The notes under the pieces: generated by a model
Database searches by the model: none
Told to the model about the DNA's origin: nothing
The model's input: the letters and a program-made list of their open reading frames with translations, nothing else
Source of the DNA: Oceanobacillus polygoni
Lineage (GTDB): Bacteria; Bacillota; Bacilli; Bacillales; Amphibacillaceae
Direction: 5' to 3'
DNA length: 64,000 nucleotides
Assembly (NCBI RefSeq): GCF_008304605.1
Contig: NZ_PIJY01000026.1
Location: 186,001-250,000, forward strand
In this document: in pieces, positions 34,962 to 43,804 of the stretch
How the letters are laid out: each line of letters starts with the position of its first letter
How positions within the stretch are numbered: position 1 is the first letter of the stretch
Position numbers and translations under genes: made by a program

Positions 34962-36341
34962 TTAATTATAATGGATGCCATTCTCCATCCACGCTGCCGC
35001 ATTTTCAAACAATGCTTCTGAAACGGTCGGATGTGGGAAAACCATACTTTCAATTTCCTCTACCGTTCCTTCTAGATGCATGAATGCAGTACCGGTACTA
35101 ATCATTTCTGTTACATGAGCACCCACCATTACAACACCAAGAATTTCACCGTATTTTTCATCAGCAATTATTTTTACGAAACCGCTGTTTTCGTTAGCAG
35201 TAATAGCTTTCCCGTTTGCAGCAAGATCGACCTTTTTCACTTTGACAGTGTAGCCCGCTTTCTTCGCTTCTGCTTCCGTTAAGCCAACACTCGCAATTTC
35301 TGGGAATGAATAGACACAACGCGGGATAAGTGATTCTCCGTGAACTTCCTGTCCTACGATTTGTTTAACTGCCCTAATTCCCTCTTCACTTGCAGCATGG
35401 GCTAACTGGTGCCCTCCAACTAAATCACCAATCGCATAGATTCCTGATATCGATGTTTCCATGGATTGATTTACTTTTACAAATTTCCCATCAAACGTAA
35501 CCGGGAGTTCTTCGATTCCTGTTACGTTTGGTGTTCTCCCAACGGCAACTAAAACGCTATCTGTTTCGATTGTTTGTTGCTCCTGATTTTTTTCCATCTC
35601 TACAATTGTTTTTCCATTATCCAGCTTGAAACCCGTAATCTTTGTTCCTGTATGAATGGAAATGCCGCTTTTTTTCAATTGCTTTGCAAGAAATTTTGTT
35701 GCATCTTCGTCTTCGTTCGGGATAATCCGATCAGCCATTTCTACAACTTCTACATCCGAACCTAATCGATTAAAAATACATCCAATTTCTAATCCAATTA
35801 CTCCTCCACCGACAATGACCAGCTTAGATGGGACCTCTTCTATATCAAATATCGTATCACTTGTATGATAGGAAACGTTATCTAAACCAGGTAACGGAGG
35901 TACAAATGGCTTGGATCCAGTTGCAAGTATAATATTTTCTGCTTGAATGGTCGTATTTTCTTTAGCTAAAGAAATAGTTATTGTTTTGTTTTCTGATACG
36001 ACACCATAGCCTTCGAAAACTTTAATTTTGTTTTGTTTCAGCAATCCTTTGATTCCATTTTTCAACGTGTTTACAACCGTATTTTTTCTTTCTACCATTG
36101 CTTCAATCGAATAGGAAACATCATTTACGGTGATGCCAAACGCCTGTGCATTCTTAATTTGCTCAAGTACTTCTGCGTGTTTTAATAGAGTTTTTGAAGG
36201 GATACAGCCTCTATTAAGGCACGTCCCACCTAAATCTCTACCTTCAACTAGTGCGACAGCTAGCCCTTCCTTTGCTGCACGAATGGCTGCCACATATCCG
36301 CCAGGTCCACCACCAACGATTGCTACATCAAACTTTTGCAT
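34962..36341 (-). CDS. lpdA: Dihydrolipoyl dehydrogenase (E3)
   Basis: A 459-residue FAD disulfide oxidoreductase. FAD motif GGGPGGYVAAIRAA, redox pair GGTCLNRGCIPSK, NAD motif GGGVIGLEIG and C-terminal catalytic HPTVSE are intact. It reoxidises the E2 lipoyl groups. It is the last gene of the 35-40 kb operon. The branched-chain complex at 6.5-9.9 kb lacks its own E3, so this or a genome-encoded pyruvate dehydrogenase E3 could serve both. Confidence 0.94.
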   Translation of the reverse strand: MQKFDVAIVGGGPGGYVAAIRAAKEGLAVALVEGRDLGGTCLNRGCIPSKTLLKHAEVLEQIKNAQAFGITVNDVSYSIEAMVERKNTVVNTLKNGIKGLLKQNKIKVFEGYGVVSENKTITISLAKENTTIQAENIILATGSKPFVPPLPGLDNVSYHTSDTIFDIEEVPSKLVIVGGGVIGLEIGCIFNRLGSDVEVVEMADRIIPNEDEDATKFLAKQLKKSGISIHTGTKITGFKLDNGKTIVEMEKNQEQQTIETDSVLVAVGRTPNVTGIEELPVTFDGKFVKVNQSMETSISGIYAIGDLVGGHQLAHAASEEGIRAVKQIVGQEVHGESLIPRCVYSFPEIASVGLTEAEAKKAGYTVKVKKVDLAANGKAITANENSGFVKIIADEKYGEILGVVMVGAHVTEMISTGTAFMHLEGTVEEIESMVFPHPTVSEALFENAAAWMENGIHYN

Positions 36342-36354
36342 TGCTAACCGCCTC

Positions 36355-37677
36355 CTACACCAATAATGTCCATGGATTTTCTAAACGTTCTTTTAGTTCT
36401 GTTAAGAAGGCTGCAGCTGGTGCACCGTCAATTGCTCGGTGATCAAAAGACAGACTCAATACCATCATTGGTCGCACTTCAACAACATGCTCAATCACAA
36501 CGGCTTTCTCTACGATTCTACCAACACCTAGAATTGCTGTTTCTGGTGCATTAATAATTGGGGTAAAGCCATCTATTGCATACATTCCTAAGTTACTTAT
36601 GGTAAACGTACTTCCTCGCATTTCATCTGGTGTTAGCTTGTTATTTCTTGCTTTCGCACCAAGCTCTTTACTAACCGTTGTTAGTTCTGCCAGGCCTGCT
36701 TTGTCAACGTTTGGTACAGAAGGAACAATTAATCCATCTTCTACAGCAACTGCTAATCCAAGGTTAATTGCTTGATTCATAACAATTTCATTATCAATAA
36801 GGGATGCATTCACTCTTGGATGATTTTTCAGTACACATGCAGTAGCTTTCATAATAATTTCTGTATAGGATACACGATATCCAGTTTGCGCTTCGATTGT
36901 TGGTAGTAATGCCTTGCGTACCTCGATGGCTTTTGACATATCGACATCTGTTGTTAACGTTACATGCGGAATAGAGCTTGCACTTTGTAACATCTTATCT
37001 GCAACAGCTTTACGAAGACCTTTTAGTTTGATTCGTTCTAATTCTACTGTTTCCTGAACTGATGAGGTTTGTTGACCTAACACGTCCTGTTTAACGACTT
37101 TTCCTCGAGCTCCGGTTCCCTGAATAGAACCAGTATCGATACCTTGGTCTGCTGCGATTTTTCCCGCTAAAGGCGTTACGAGTTTACTAGATTTCGTGTT
37201 TAGCTCATCTACAACATCCTGTTTATGAATACGACCATTTTCCCCTGTTCCTTGAACGGTTGCTATGGATAGATTATTCTCTCGAGCTACTCTTCTTGCT
37301 GCAGGAGTTGCTCGTACGTTACCATTAAACTCTTCACTAGTTGTAACTTCCTCTTGTGAAACTACTTCTTCTGCTACTACTTCTTCCTCAGACTGCTCAA
37401 CATTACCTGCTGCCGGCGGAGTATCTGGTGCTTTGTCATTTGATTCACCGATAAATGCGACAATCTCATTTACCGGAATTTCATCTTCCACATCATAATA
37501 TTTTTTCAGCAAAATCCCTTCATCATAGGACTCTACTTCTATATTGATTTTATCTGTCATGATTTCGAATAAAGGTTCCCCTACTTCAACGGACTCTCCT
37601 TCTTCTTTAAACCATTCAAGTAAGGTACCAACTTCCATCGTACTACTTAACTTTGGCATAAACACTTCTTTTAACAT
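36355..37677 (-). CDS. 2-oxo acid/acetoin dehydrogenase E2 with two subunit-binding domains
   Basis: A 440-residue E2. A lipoyl domain (residues 1-78, lipoyl-lysine in MTDKI near 43), an acidic linker, and then two consecutive peripheral-subunit binding domains: about 122-159 (ATPAARRVARENN) and 166-203 (VTPLAGKIAADQG), both ending in a G-x-G-K/R-h-x-K-Q-D-V pattern. The acyltransferase domain carries DHRAIDGAPAA. The duplicated binding domain is uncommon. The neighbours E1alpha, E1beta and E3 complete the complex. The substrate may be acetoin or a 2-oxo acid. Confidence 0.92.
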   Translation of the reverse strand: MLKEVFMPKLSSTMEVGTLLEWFKEEGESVEVGEPLFEIMTDKINIEVESYDEGILLKKYYDVEDEIPVNEIVAFIGESNDKAPDTPPAAGNVEQSEEEVVAEEVVSQEEVTTSEEFNGNVRATPAARRVARENNLSIATVQGTGENGRIHKQDVVDELNTKSSKLVTPLAGKIAADQGIDTGSIQGTGARGKVVKQDVLGQQTSSVQETVELERIKLKGLRKAVADKMLQSASSIPHVTLTTDVDMSKAIEVRKALLPTIEAQTGYRVSYTEIIMKATACVLKNHPRVNASLIDNEIVMNQAINLGLAVAVEDGLIVPSVPNVDKAGLAELTTVSKELGAKARNNKLTPDEMRGSTFTISNLGMYAIDGFTPIINAPETAILGVGRIVEKAVVIEHVVEVRPMMVLSLSFDHRAIDGAPAAAFLTELKERLENPWTLLV

Positions 37678-37689
37678 GTCTGTTCCCCC

Positions 37690-38685
37690 TTACTTGGCTA
37701 CAGCTTTTTTCGTTAACGTTTCTTTTACAGCATTTACAATATCTGGAACCTGCGGAATGGCTGCTTTTTCTAATTCAGGGTTATATGGAATTGGTGTTTC
37801 TACTCCGCCTAATCGCTTGATCGGTGCATCCAAATAGTCAAATGCTTCACTTTCAGCAATCATACTGGCAATTTCTCCACCAAATCCACCACGTTTTACC
37901 GCTTCATGCACGACAACGAGATGACCAGTTTTGGCAACCGATTCGATAATAGTTTCTGTATCTAATGGAACGAGCGTACGCGGGTCAACAACCTCAACAC
38001 TAATTCCTTCTTTTTCTAGCTCTGCTGCCGCTTCTAGCGCTTTATGAACCATAATAGCAGTAGCGACAATCGTAATGTCTGTTCCTTCGCGTTTCACATC
38101 TGCCTTACCTAATGGAATGCTATATTCTTCTTCCGGCACTTCCGAACTTGTTTTATATAATAATTTATGTTCATAAAAAATAACTGGGTTATCATCATCC
38201 ATTGCAGCTTTCAGCAGCCCTTTCGCATCGTATGCAGTAGACGGCTGTACTACTTTTAACCCTGGGATATGTGTAACCCATGCCTCCAAACTTTGTGAGT
38301 GCTGTGCTGCTGCTCCTGTTCCAGAGCCACTTGGTGTTCGAACAACCATTGGCACTTTCCCTTTTCCACCATACATATAACGTAATTTTGCAGCTTGGTT
38401 CACAATCTGATCTAGTGCAATTGTGATAAAATCGGAGAACTGCAATTCCATAATCGGGCGCATTCCTGTTAATGCAGAACCGACTGCTGCACCTGCAATT
38501 CCTGCTTCACTAATCGGTGTGTTACGGATACGCTCAGGACCAAATTCCTCAATCATCCCGCGTGACACACCAAATGCACCACCATATACACCAATATCCT
38601 CACCCATTAAAAATACGTCATTATTTTTTCGCATTTCGATACTCATTGCTTCTCTGACAGCTTCTAAATAAGTTATCTCTCTCAT
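37690..38685 (-). CDS. Acetoin/2-oxo acid dehydrogenase E1 beta subunit
   Basis: A 331-residue transketolase-like E1beta ([18 protein letters not shown] at the N-terminus, [19 protein letters not shown] before the C-terminal domain). The sequence before the histidine differs from the branched-chain copy (APYGAGVRAPEIHSDS), a position that helps set substrate preference. It lies 12 bases after the E1alpha gene. AGGAGG precedes the ATG. Confidence 0.92.
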   Translation of the reverse strand: MREITYLEAVREAMSIEMRKNNDVFLMGEDIGVYGGAFGVSRGMIEEFGPERIRNTPISEAGIAGAAVGSALTGMRPIMELQFSDFITIALDQIVNQAAKLRYMYGGKGKVPMVVRTPSGSGTGAAAQHSQSLEAWVTHIPGLKVVQPSTAYDAKGLLKAAMDDDNPVIFYEHKLLYKTSSEVPEEEYSIPLGKADVKREGTDITIVATAIMVHKALEAAAELEKEGISVEVVDPRTLVPLDTETIIESVAKTGHLVVVHEAVKRGGFGGEIASMIAESEAFDYLDAPIKRLGGVETPIPYNPELEKAAIPQVPDIVNAVKETLTKKAVAK

Positions 38686-38697
38686 TAAAATCCCCTC

Positions 38698-39690
38698 CTA
38701 TGCATATACATCCGTTAATAATTCATCCAGTGACGGCATTGGACTATTCTGCGCAAATTCAACCGCTTCATCCATCTCTTGCTTAGCTGCTTGCTTAATC
38801 GTTTCTAACTCATCTTCCGTTGCAATTCCTGCTTCCAATAAGTCTTCCTTGAATCGTTTGATTGGATCTCGATTATCTCTCCAATCTTTTTCTTCTTCAC
38901 GTGTACGGTATTTCTTCGCGTCACTTTTCGAATGACCCTTCCAGCGATATGTTTTTGCTTCAATTAATGTTGGTCCTTCACCACGACGGGCACGCTCTGT
39001 CGCTTCATACGTAGCATTGATGACTTCGATGATATCGTTTCCATCAACGACCACGCCAGGAATACCATATGCAGCAGAACGATCTGCAATATGTTCCACA
39101 TTCGTCATTTCACTTACATTACCCGACATGCCATACTGATTATTTTCGCAGAAAAACACGACCGGCAGATCCCAAATCGAAGCCATATTGACCGCTTCAT
39201 GAAAACTACCTTCATTCGATGCACCATCACCGAAGAAACAAACCGTTACATAGTCAAGCTTCTTCATATGTGCTGTAAGTGCCGAGCCAACAGCAAGTGG
39301 TATTCCGCCACCGACAATCCCCATTGCTCCAAGGTTACCTTTATCCAAGTCCGCAATGTGCATGGAACCGCCTTTCCCTTTACAATATCCTGTCGTTCTT
39401 CCAAATAATTCTGCCATCATCTTATCGACACGACCGCCTTTTGCGATACTATGACCATGTCCTCTGTGTGTACTTGTAATTTTATCCTCATCAGAAAGCA
39501 ATGCACATGCACCTGCCGCAGTTGCTTCTTGCCCAACCGCCAAGTGAGTTGTTCCATGGATCAATCCTTTTGCGAAGAATTGATCAACTTGTTCATCAAA
39601 GTAGCGGATTAACCACATTTGTTGGTAAAGCCCTTTCAATTTTTCATCTGATAATTCTGGAACGAGTTTTAATGTTTTGGTTTGTTCCAT
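38698..39690 (-). CDS. Acetoin/2-oxo acid dehydrogenase E1 alpha subunit (AcoA type)
   Basis: A 330-residue E1alpha with the thiamine diphosphate motif GDGASNEGSFHEAVN...ENNQYGMS and the AcoA-like GYCKGKGGSMHIAD stretch. The length and this stretch match acetoin dehydrogenase and short PDH E1alpha subunits. The frame opens at GTG 39699, too close to AAAGGAG; ATG 39690 fits. B. subtilis acoABCL uses sigma-54 and AcoR; here a sigma-A promoter with a SorC-type operator is found, and no AcoR gene is present, so acetoin is only one possibility. Confidence 0.9.
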   Translation of the reverse strand: MEQTKTLKLVPELSDEKLKGLYQQMWLIRYFDEQVDQFFAKGLIHGTTHLAVGQEATAAGACALLSDEDKITSTHRGHGHSIAKGGRVDKMMAELFGRTTGYCKGKGGSMHIADLDKGNLGAMGIVGGGIPLAVGSALTAHMKKLDYVTVCFFGDGASNEGSFHEAVNMASIWDLPVVFFCENNQYGMSGNVSEMTNVEHIADRSAAYGIPGVVVDGNDIIEVINATYEATERARRGEGPTLIEAKTYRWKGHSKSDAKKYRTREEEKDWRDNRDPIKRFKEDLLEAGIATEDELETIKQAAKQEMDEAVEFAQNSPMPSLDELLTDVYA

Positions 39691-39808
39691 TTTGTTCACT
39701 CTCCTTTAAATTGTTTTCTGTTATATAAAATTTGTAATTATAAATGCTTTGCAATCGCTATCATAAAATGTAGAACTATTGAACAAATCATGTTTATATA
39801 TCACCTAT

Positions 39809-39837
39809 TACATTTGTTCTTACTAGTTACATTTGTA
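39809..39837. promoter_or_regulatory. SorC-type operator in front of the E1-E2-E3 operon
   Basis: On the minus strand the element is TACAAATGT-N10-AACAAATGTA. The same plan, TACAATTGT-N10-AACAATTGTA, is found at 41036-41064 in the promoter of the first SorC gene. It begins three bases downstream of the -10 box. Confidence 0.75.
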
Positions 39838-39840
39838 ATA

Positions 39841-39869
39841 AGTGTACCCCTTTTTAAGGATTTCGTCAA
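39841..39869 (-). promoter_or_regulatory. Sigma-A promoter of the E1-E2-E3 operon
   Basis: On the minus strand TTGACG (39864-39869) and TACACT (39841-39846) are 17 bases apart. Confidence 0.7.
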
Positions 39870-39947
39870 GGTATTATTAGAAAACTTTGTCTTTCACAAG
39901 CCGTTTTGACAGGTAAACTATAGACTTGCAGATAAAGTTCCTCTCAT

Positions 39948-39984
39948 AAAAGAAAAAACCTCGCTTTTCATAAAAAGCGAGGTT
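39948..39984 (-). terminator. Intrinsic terminator of the first SorC gene
   Basis: AACCTCGCTTTT (39957-39968) and AAAAGCGAGGTT (39973-39984) form a 12-bp perfect stem; on the minus strand it is followed by a T-rich tail (TTTTCTTTT). It separates the regulator from the E1 operon, so the latter depends on its own promoter. Confidence 0.9.
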
Positions 39985-39990
39985 ACTTCG

Positions 39991-40935
39991 TTATTCATTA
40001 ATTAATACTTGTGCGGTGTGTTCATCTATTATTAAAACATTTAAATGCCCACCTTTAAGCGCTGCATCAATACTTTCCAGTTTGTGTACTCCTTCGACAA
40101 TTCCAATGACATGAGGGATATTTTTAATTTCTTCTATATTAAGTCCAATGAAATGATCATTCAGTGGGTGATCTATCTCTTCTCCTTTTGCATCAAAAAA
40201 GGATGAACCAATATTTCCTACAGCTCCAGCTTCGCGTAAAGATTTTAAGTCGCTTTCTTCTAAATAACCCATTTTTTCTAGTGTTGATTCTTTAAATGGG
40301 TTGCCAATCCCCACTAAGGCCATGTCCACATTTCTCCCTTTTTCCAACACATGTGCTATTTCCTTTATCTGAATAAGGTTATTTTTTAATTCATTCGTCT
40401 CTACCATTGCTGGAGCATATAAATACGAGCAGGATGCGTTCATTTTTTGTGCTAGTTGAGAGGCAAGTTGGTTGGAGTGTAAATGTACATAATCATTCCC
40501 CATCCCACCGATAATCGGAATGATATTAAGATCATTTCTTCGCTCATATGGATATTCTTCAACTAATGATAAAAGTGAACTTCCCCAAGAAATACCAAGA
40601 TTTTCAACTCCATCTAGATGTTTAGATAGGTAAGAAGATGCTGTTTTACCAAGCTGTTGCTTTAACTTCTCCCGAGTAAAATTAGAAGTAGATACAACCA
40701 CTACCTCTTCTAAACCATATTTCTTCTCCAATTGATCTTCTAATTCTACCGTGAGAACCGTTTCATCCTTTATATATATTTCAACGATTCCCTCTTTTTT
40801 TGCGTTATTTAAGAGCTTAGAAATAACTGGACGAGAAACATTTTGTCTCTTTGCTATTTGTGCTTGTGTCCATCCTTCAAAGTAATATAATCTTGCTAGT
40901 TTTACCATTAATCGTCGTTCTTCCCAATCTAACAT
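39991..40935 (-). CDS. SorC-family sugar-responsive regulator, first copy
   Basis: A 314-residue regulator: N-terminal helix-turn-helix (WTQAQIAKRQNVSRPVISKLLNNAKKEG, in part) and a C-terminal sugar-phosphate-binding domain related to sugar isomerases (LGISWGSSLL, IPIIGGMGN, VGIGNPF). SorC proteins bind phosphorylated sugars. Its own promoter and that of the E1-E2-E3 operon carry operators with the same architecture, so it probably controls both. An upstream frame extends to 40968, but AAAGGA points to ATG 40935. A second SorC gene lies 200 bases upstream. Confidence 0.88.
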   Translation of the reverse strand: MLDWEERRLMVKLARLYYFEGWTQAQIAKRQNVSRPVISKLLNNAKKEGIVEIYIKDETVLTVELEDQLEKKYGLEEVVVVSTSNFTREKLKQQLGKTASSYLSKHLDGVENLGISWGSSLLSLVEEYPYERRNDLNIIPIIGGMGNDYVHLHSNQLASQLAQKMNASCSYLYAPAMVETNELKNNLIQIKEIAHVLEKGRNVDMALVGIGNPFKESTLEKMGYLEESDLKSLREAGAVGNIGSSFFDAKGEEIDHPLNDHFIGLNIEEIKNIPHVIGIVEGVHKLESIDAALKGGHLNVLIIDEHTAQVLINE

Positions 40936-41035
40936 TAGACCATTTCCTTTTCGTAAATTAGATAACAATTACATCTTCGGTTATTTTTCTTGAAAAATAT
41001 AACAAACTTATCATTCTAGTCAAACGTCATTTATT

Positions 41036-41064
41036 TACAATTGTTCCTAACCAAAACAATTGTA
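41036..41064. promoter_or_regulatory. SorC-type autoregulatory operator
   Basis: TACAATTGTT and AACAATTGTA are perfect 10-bp inverted arms separated by nine bases. The element overlaps the -10 box of the first SorC gene and matches the layout of the E1-operon operator. Confidence 0.8.
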
Positions 41065-41087
41065 TGAGAGAAATCGATTTTTGTCAA
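41059..41087 (-). promoter_or_regulatory. Promoter of the first SorC gene
   Basis: On the minus strand TTGACA (41082-41087) and TACAAT (41059-41064), spacer 17 bases; close to consensus. Confidence 0.8.
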
Positions 41088-41136
41088 GATTACTTCTAAA
41101 TAGAAAAAAGGTCAGCATCCTAATGATACTAACCCG

Positions 41137-42072
41137 TTACAATAATAATCTAGCAGTTTTTTCATCGGTAATTAATACATCAATTAAATCTTCTTTTAAT
41201 GCTGCTTTAATAGCATTCACTTTTTCATCTCCAGCAGCTACTCCAACAACTAGAGGGATTTGCTTTAACTTATTCAGTTCAAGTGTAATCGTTTTTTCAT
41301 TCCAGGAGTTGTTTACTACTTCTCCATTTTCATTTATAAAGTTATAGCAAATATCACCAGCAATTTCATCAAAATTTAAATCATCTGTTATGCCAGAATT
41401 AATATACGATCGAACCATAGTCGAATGCTCTGGTGTTCCACCTATTCCTACGATCGCAATATCTGCCTTGCTCCCCAATTCCAATGTATTCTTTATAGAC
41501 GGTTGTTTCAGTATTATTTCCCTTGTCTCTTTAGAATCAACGACAACTGGAGCATGTAAAAGGTGGTAAGTTGCTTTTAATGCCTCCGCAAGCTTTGCAA
41601 CAATATGGTTTGCATGTATATCTACACGTTCGTCTCCCATTCCCCCAACTATAGGAACAAAGCATACATTTGAGAAATGCTGATTAGTTGACATTGCAGT
41701 TGCAACCTCATATAAAGTTGTTCCTGAAGACACCCCAACAACCTGATTATCCCTGATCATTCTATGCAAGTATTTACTTGCCGCCGTTCCCAACTGAATT
41801 TTAGAATTACTTTGTTCCGTATCAGGCACACAAATTGCCTCACGTAATCCGTATTGATTTTCTAACTTCGTCTCTAAACTTGATACGGTACTATAATCTT
41901 CATCATGAATAATAATTTCAACGATACCTAATTCCTTTGATTTTGATAAATACTTTGATATTAATGACCGACTTACCCCAATTTTTTTGGCGATAGTTGA
42001 TTGGGTTTCTCCTGCTTCATAATATAAATTTGCAATTTTAACCATTAATCTCCGATCGTCTAGATAGGACAT
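41137..42072 (-). CDS. SorC-family sugar-responsive regulator, second copy
   Basis: A 311-residue paralogue of the first SorC protein. The helix-turn-helix (ETQSTIAKKIGVSRSLISKYL) and sugar-binding domain (GVSSGTTLYEVA, VPIVGGMGDERVD, VGIGGTPEHS) are conserved, but recognition residues differ (SRSLISKYL against SRPVISKLL), so it should read another operator. It follows GutM on the same strand and is probably the regulator of the glucitol-type PTS operon, whose leader carries two TAACN4GTTA sites. An upstream frame reaches 42093; AGGGTG favours ATG 42072. Confidence 0.86.
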   Translation of the reverse strand: MSYLDDRRLMVKIANLYYEAGETQSTIAKKIGVSRSLISKYLSKSKELGIVEIIIHDEDYSTVSSLETKLENQYGLREAICVPDTEQSNSKIQLGTAASKYLHRMIRDNQVVGVSSGTTLYEVATAMSTNQHFSNVCFVPIVGGMGDERVDIHANHIVAKLAEALKATYHLLHAPVVVDSKETREIILKQPSIKNTLELGSKADIAIVGIGGTPEHSTMVRSYINSGITDDLNFDEIAGDICYNFINENGEVVNNSWNEKTITLELNKLKQIPLVVGVAAGDEKVNAIKAALKEDLIDVLITDEKTARLLL

Positions 42073-42288
42073 TTTCTTACACCCTGTTCTCATTGAAAAT
42101 TATTTAGGTTACTGTTTTAATTGAAAGCTAATTCGATAAAACAAATGCTGCTCCACATTCATTTATCTTAGAGCGATATCAAAATTCCTCAATATCACTT
42201 CTTTTCCAGTACCCAGTTTACATTGTTTTTACAAAAACTTCTAATTTTAACACTTACAACGAACCATTTCTAACTTTAATTGCTTCCT

Positions 42289-42672
42289 TTAACTTACCTT
42301 TGCTTCTCGTTTCATTTGCTCTTCTACTCGTTTAACAGCGTCTTGAACGACTAACTTATGCTTTTTCTTTTCCCAATCAATGACTTTTATATTTTCACCA
42401 ACATACTCTTTATACTTTGCAAATCTTGAAAGAACTGTAAGTCCTGATAAAATATTACATTCCTGAATGGTTCCTTTTTTATCTGTAACGACAATAGCTA
42501 CCTTTCCAACGCGGAACATTTTTTTCGTCATCCCTACACCAAGGTACCCTTCACTATACTGTTGGGTAATTTTCTTTACCTTTTTTTGATAATATTTCAC
42601 ATGTAAAATCCCCGTAAATGCCTGTACGACAAGAACAACGACTAATAACATTAGGAATGCTAAGGGATCCAT
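42289..42672 (-). CDS. gutM: Glucitol operon activator-like membrane protein GutM
   Basis: A 127-residue protein with one N-terminal membrane segment and a cytoplasmic GutM domain (GMTKKMFRVGKVAIVVTDKKG, abbreviated). GutM is encoded in many glucitol PTS operons and is described as an activator in E. coli, though its membrane anchor suggests a role beside the transporter. It is the gene after the 2-hydroxyacid dehydrogenase, with a strong AGGAGG site. Confidence 0.85.
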   Translation of the reverse strand: MDPLAFLMLLVVVLVVQAFTGILHVKYYQKKVKKITQQYSEGYLGVGMTKKMFRVGKVAIVVTDKKGTIQECNILSGLTVLSRFAKYKEYVGENIKVIDWEKKKHKLVVQDAVKRVEEQMKREAKVS

Positions 42673-42773
42673 CTTTTTTCCTCCTATTCTGATTGATGTT
42701 ACTTATACAATAGACTGAGAATTAGGTTGATGAACAATGGATGAAGATTTTAACCGTTCATCCATTGTTCGGC

Positions 42774-43781
42774 TTAATGAACTGTCAGCTCTAAAGCTTC
42801 GATAATTCGTTCACTTAATATAATTGGTGAATTAGCAAAGTTACCAATTGTTGAGCCTGCAATATGTGGCGTAATTGTAATATTATCTAGGCTGTTGTAT
42901 GGATGATCGCTTGGCAATGGTTCAACATTATAAACGTCTACTGCAGCACCAGCAATCTTTTTCTCACGCAATGCTTCTGCCAAATCCTGTTCGTTAACTA
43001 ATCCAGAACGAGCCGTATTGATGAACACTGCATTATTTTTCATTATGTTAAAATGTTCTTTATTAATCATATTCTTTGTTTTTTCGGTTAAGCGATAGTG
43101 CATCGAAAGGATGTCCGCTTCCTTTACTAATTCTTCCAATGTTTCAACTTGAGTGTCTGATGTGTCACCTTGGTAATACTCATCAAAGAATAAAACTTTG
43201 CTGCCAAAAGGGCGAATTAATTCTGCAACTTGTTGACCTATAGCACCATATCCAATCAAACCTACTGTTGATTCCTTTAGTTCAGGAGCAAGCACACCAT
43301 TTGGATAATGCTTTTCCCACACACCGTTCCTTAATTTAAAGTTAGCTCTAGCAATATTACGAATTTCACTTAGAATCATTCCAACAGCAAACTCGGATAC
43401 ACTTGTAATGCTACGTCCTGGTGTATTCAAAACCGTAATACCTTTTGATTCGGCGTATTCCCTATTCACATTCTCAATCCCTGCACGAAGTACGCCTAGC
43501 ACCTTTAAATTTTTACTTTGGTCAATGACAGATTTTCCAATTGGTGCAAACTGAGTAATGATAATATCATAGTCTTCTAGTCCTTCTGTTAGTTCAGAGG
43601 AAAGCGCAACTGCTTCACTACCTTCATGCTCTAATTTAATATTATCCTTTTGTAAGGCTTCCAAATCCTTATGCATCCATTCTCTTACGGTAATATCAAC
43701 ACCTAACTCTTTTAAACTACTAAGCCCGTCTTCCATCATTTGTTTATCAATAAATAAATCAGCGATTGCTAAACACTTCAT
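42774..43781 (-). CDS. D-2-hydroxyacid dehydrogenase family protein
   Basis: A 335-residue NAD-dependent dehydrogenase. Catalytic arginine (VLRAGIENVN), the Rossmann motif GLIGYGAIGQQVAE, the glutamate in DVYNVEPLP and the histidine in TPHIAGST are in place. Family members interconvert 2-hydroxy and 2-oxo acids or act on related phosphorylated acids. Its presence in a PTS polyol operon indicates that the sugar is oxidised to an acid. GGAGGG precedes ATG 43781; the ATG at 43796 lies upstream of, and runs into, that site. Confidence 0.85.
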   Translation of the reverse strand: MKCLAIADLFIDKQMMEDGLSSLKELGVDITVREWMHKDLEALQKDNIKLEHEGSEAVALSSELTEGLEDYDIIITQFAPIGKSVIDQSKNLKVLGVLRAGIENVNREYAESKGITVLNTPGRSITSVSEFAVGMILSEIRNIARANFKLRNGVWEKHYPNGVLAPELKESTVGLIGYGAIGQQVAELIRPFGSKVLFFDEYYQGDTSDTQVETLEELVKEADILSMHYRLTEKTKNMINKEHFNIMKNNAVFINTARSGLVNEQDLAEALREKKIAGAAVDVYNVEPLPSDHPYNSLDNITITPHIAGSTIGNFANSPIILSERIIEALELTVH

Positions 43782-43804
43782 TTTTTTACCCTCCATTTAA
43801 AAGC

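Larger units (their letters stand above)
39691..39990. other. Control region of the E1-E2-E3 operon
   Basis: Three hundred bases with no gene. It carries the promoter (39841-39869), a 29-bp operator (39809-39837) and, at the right end, the terminator of the first SorC gene. An untranslated leader of about 140 bases separates promoter and E1alpha start. Confidence 0.7.
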
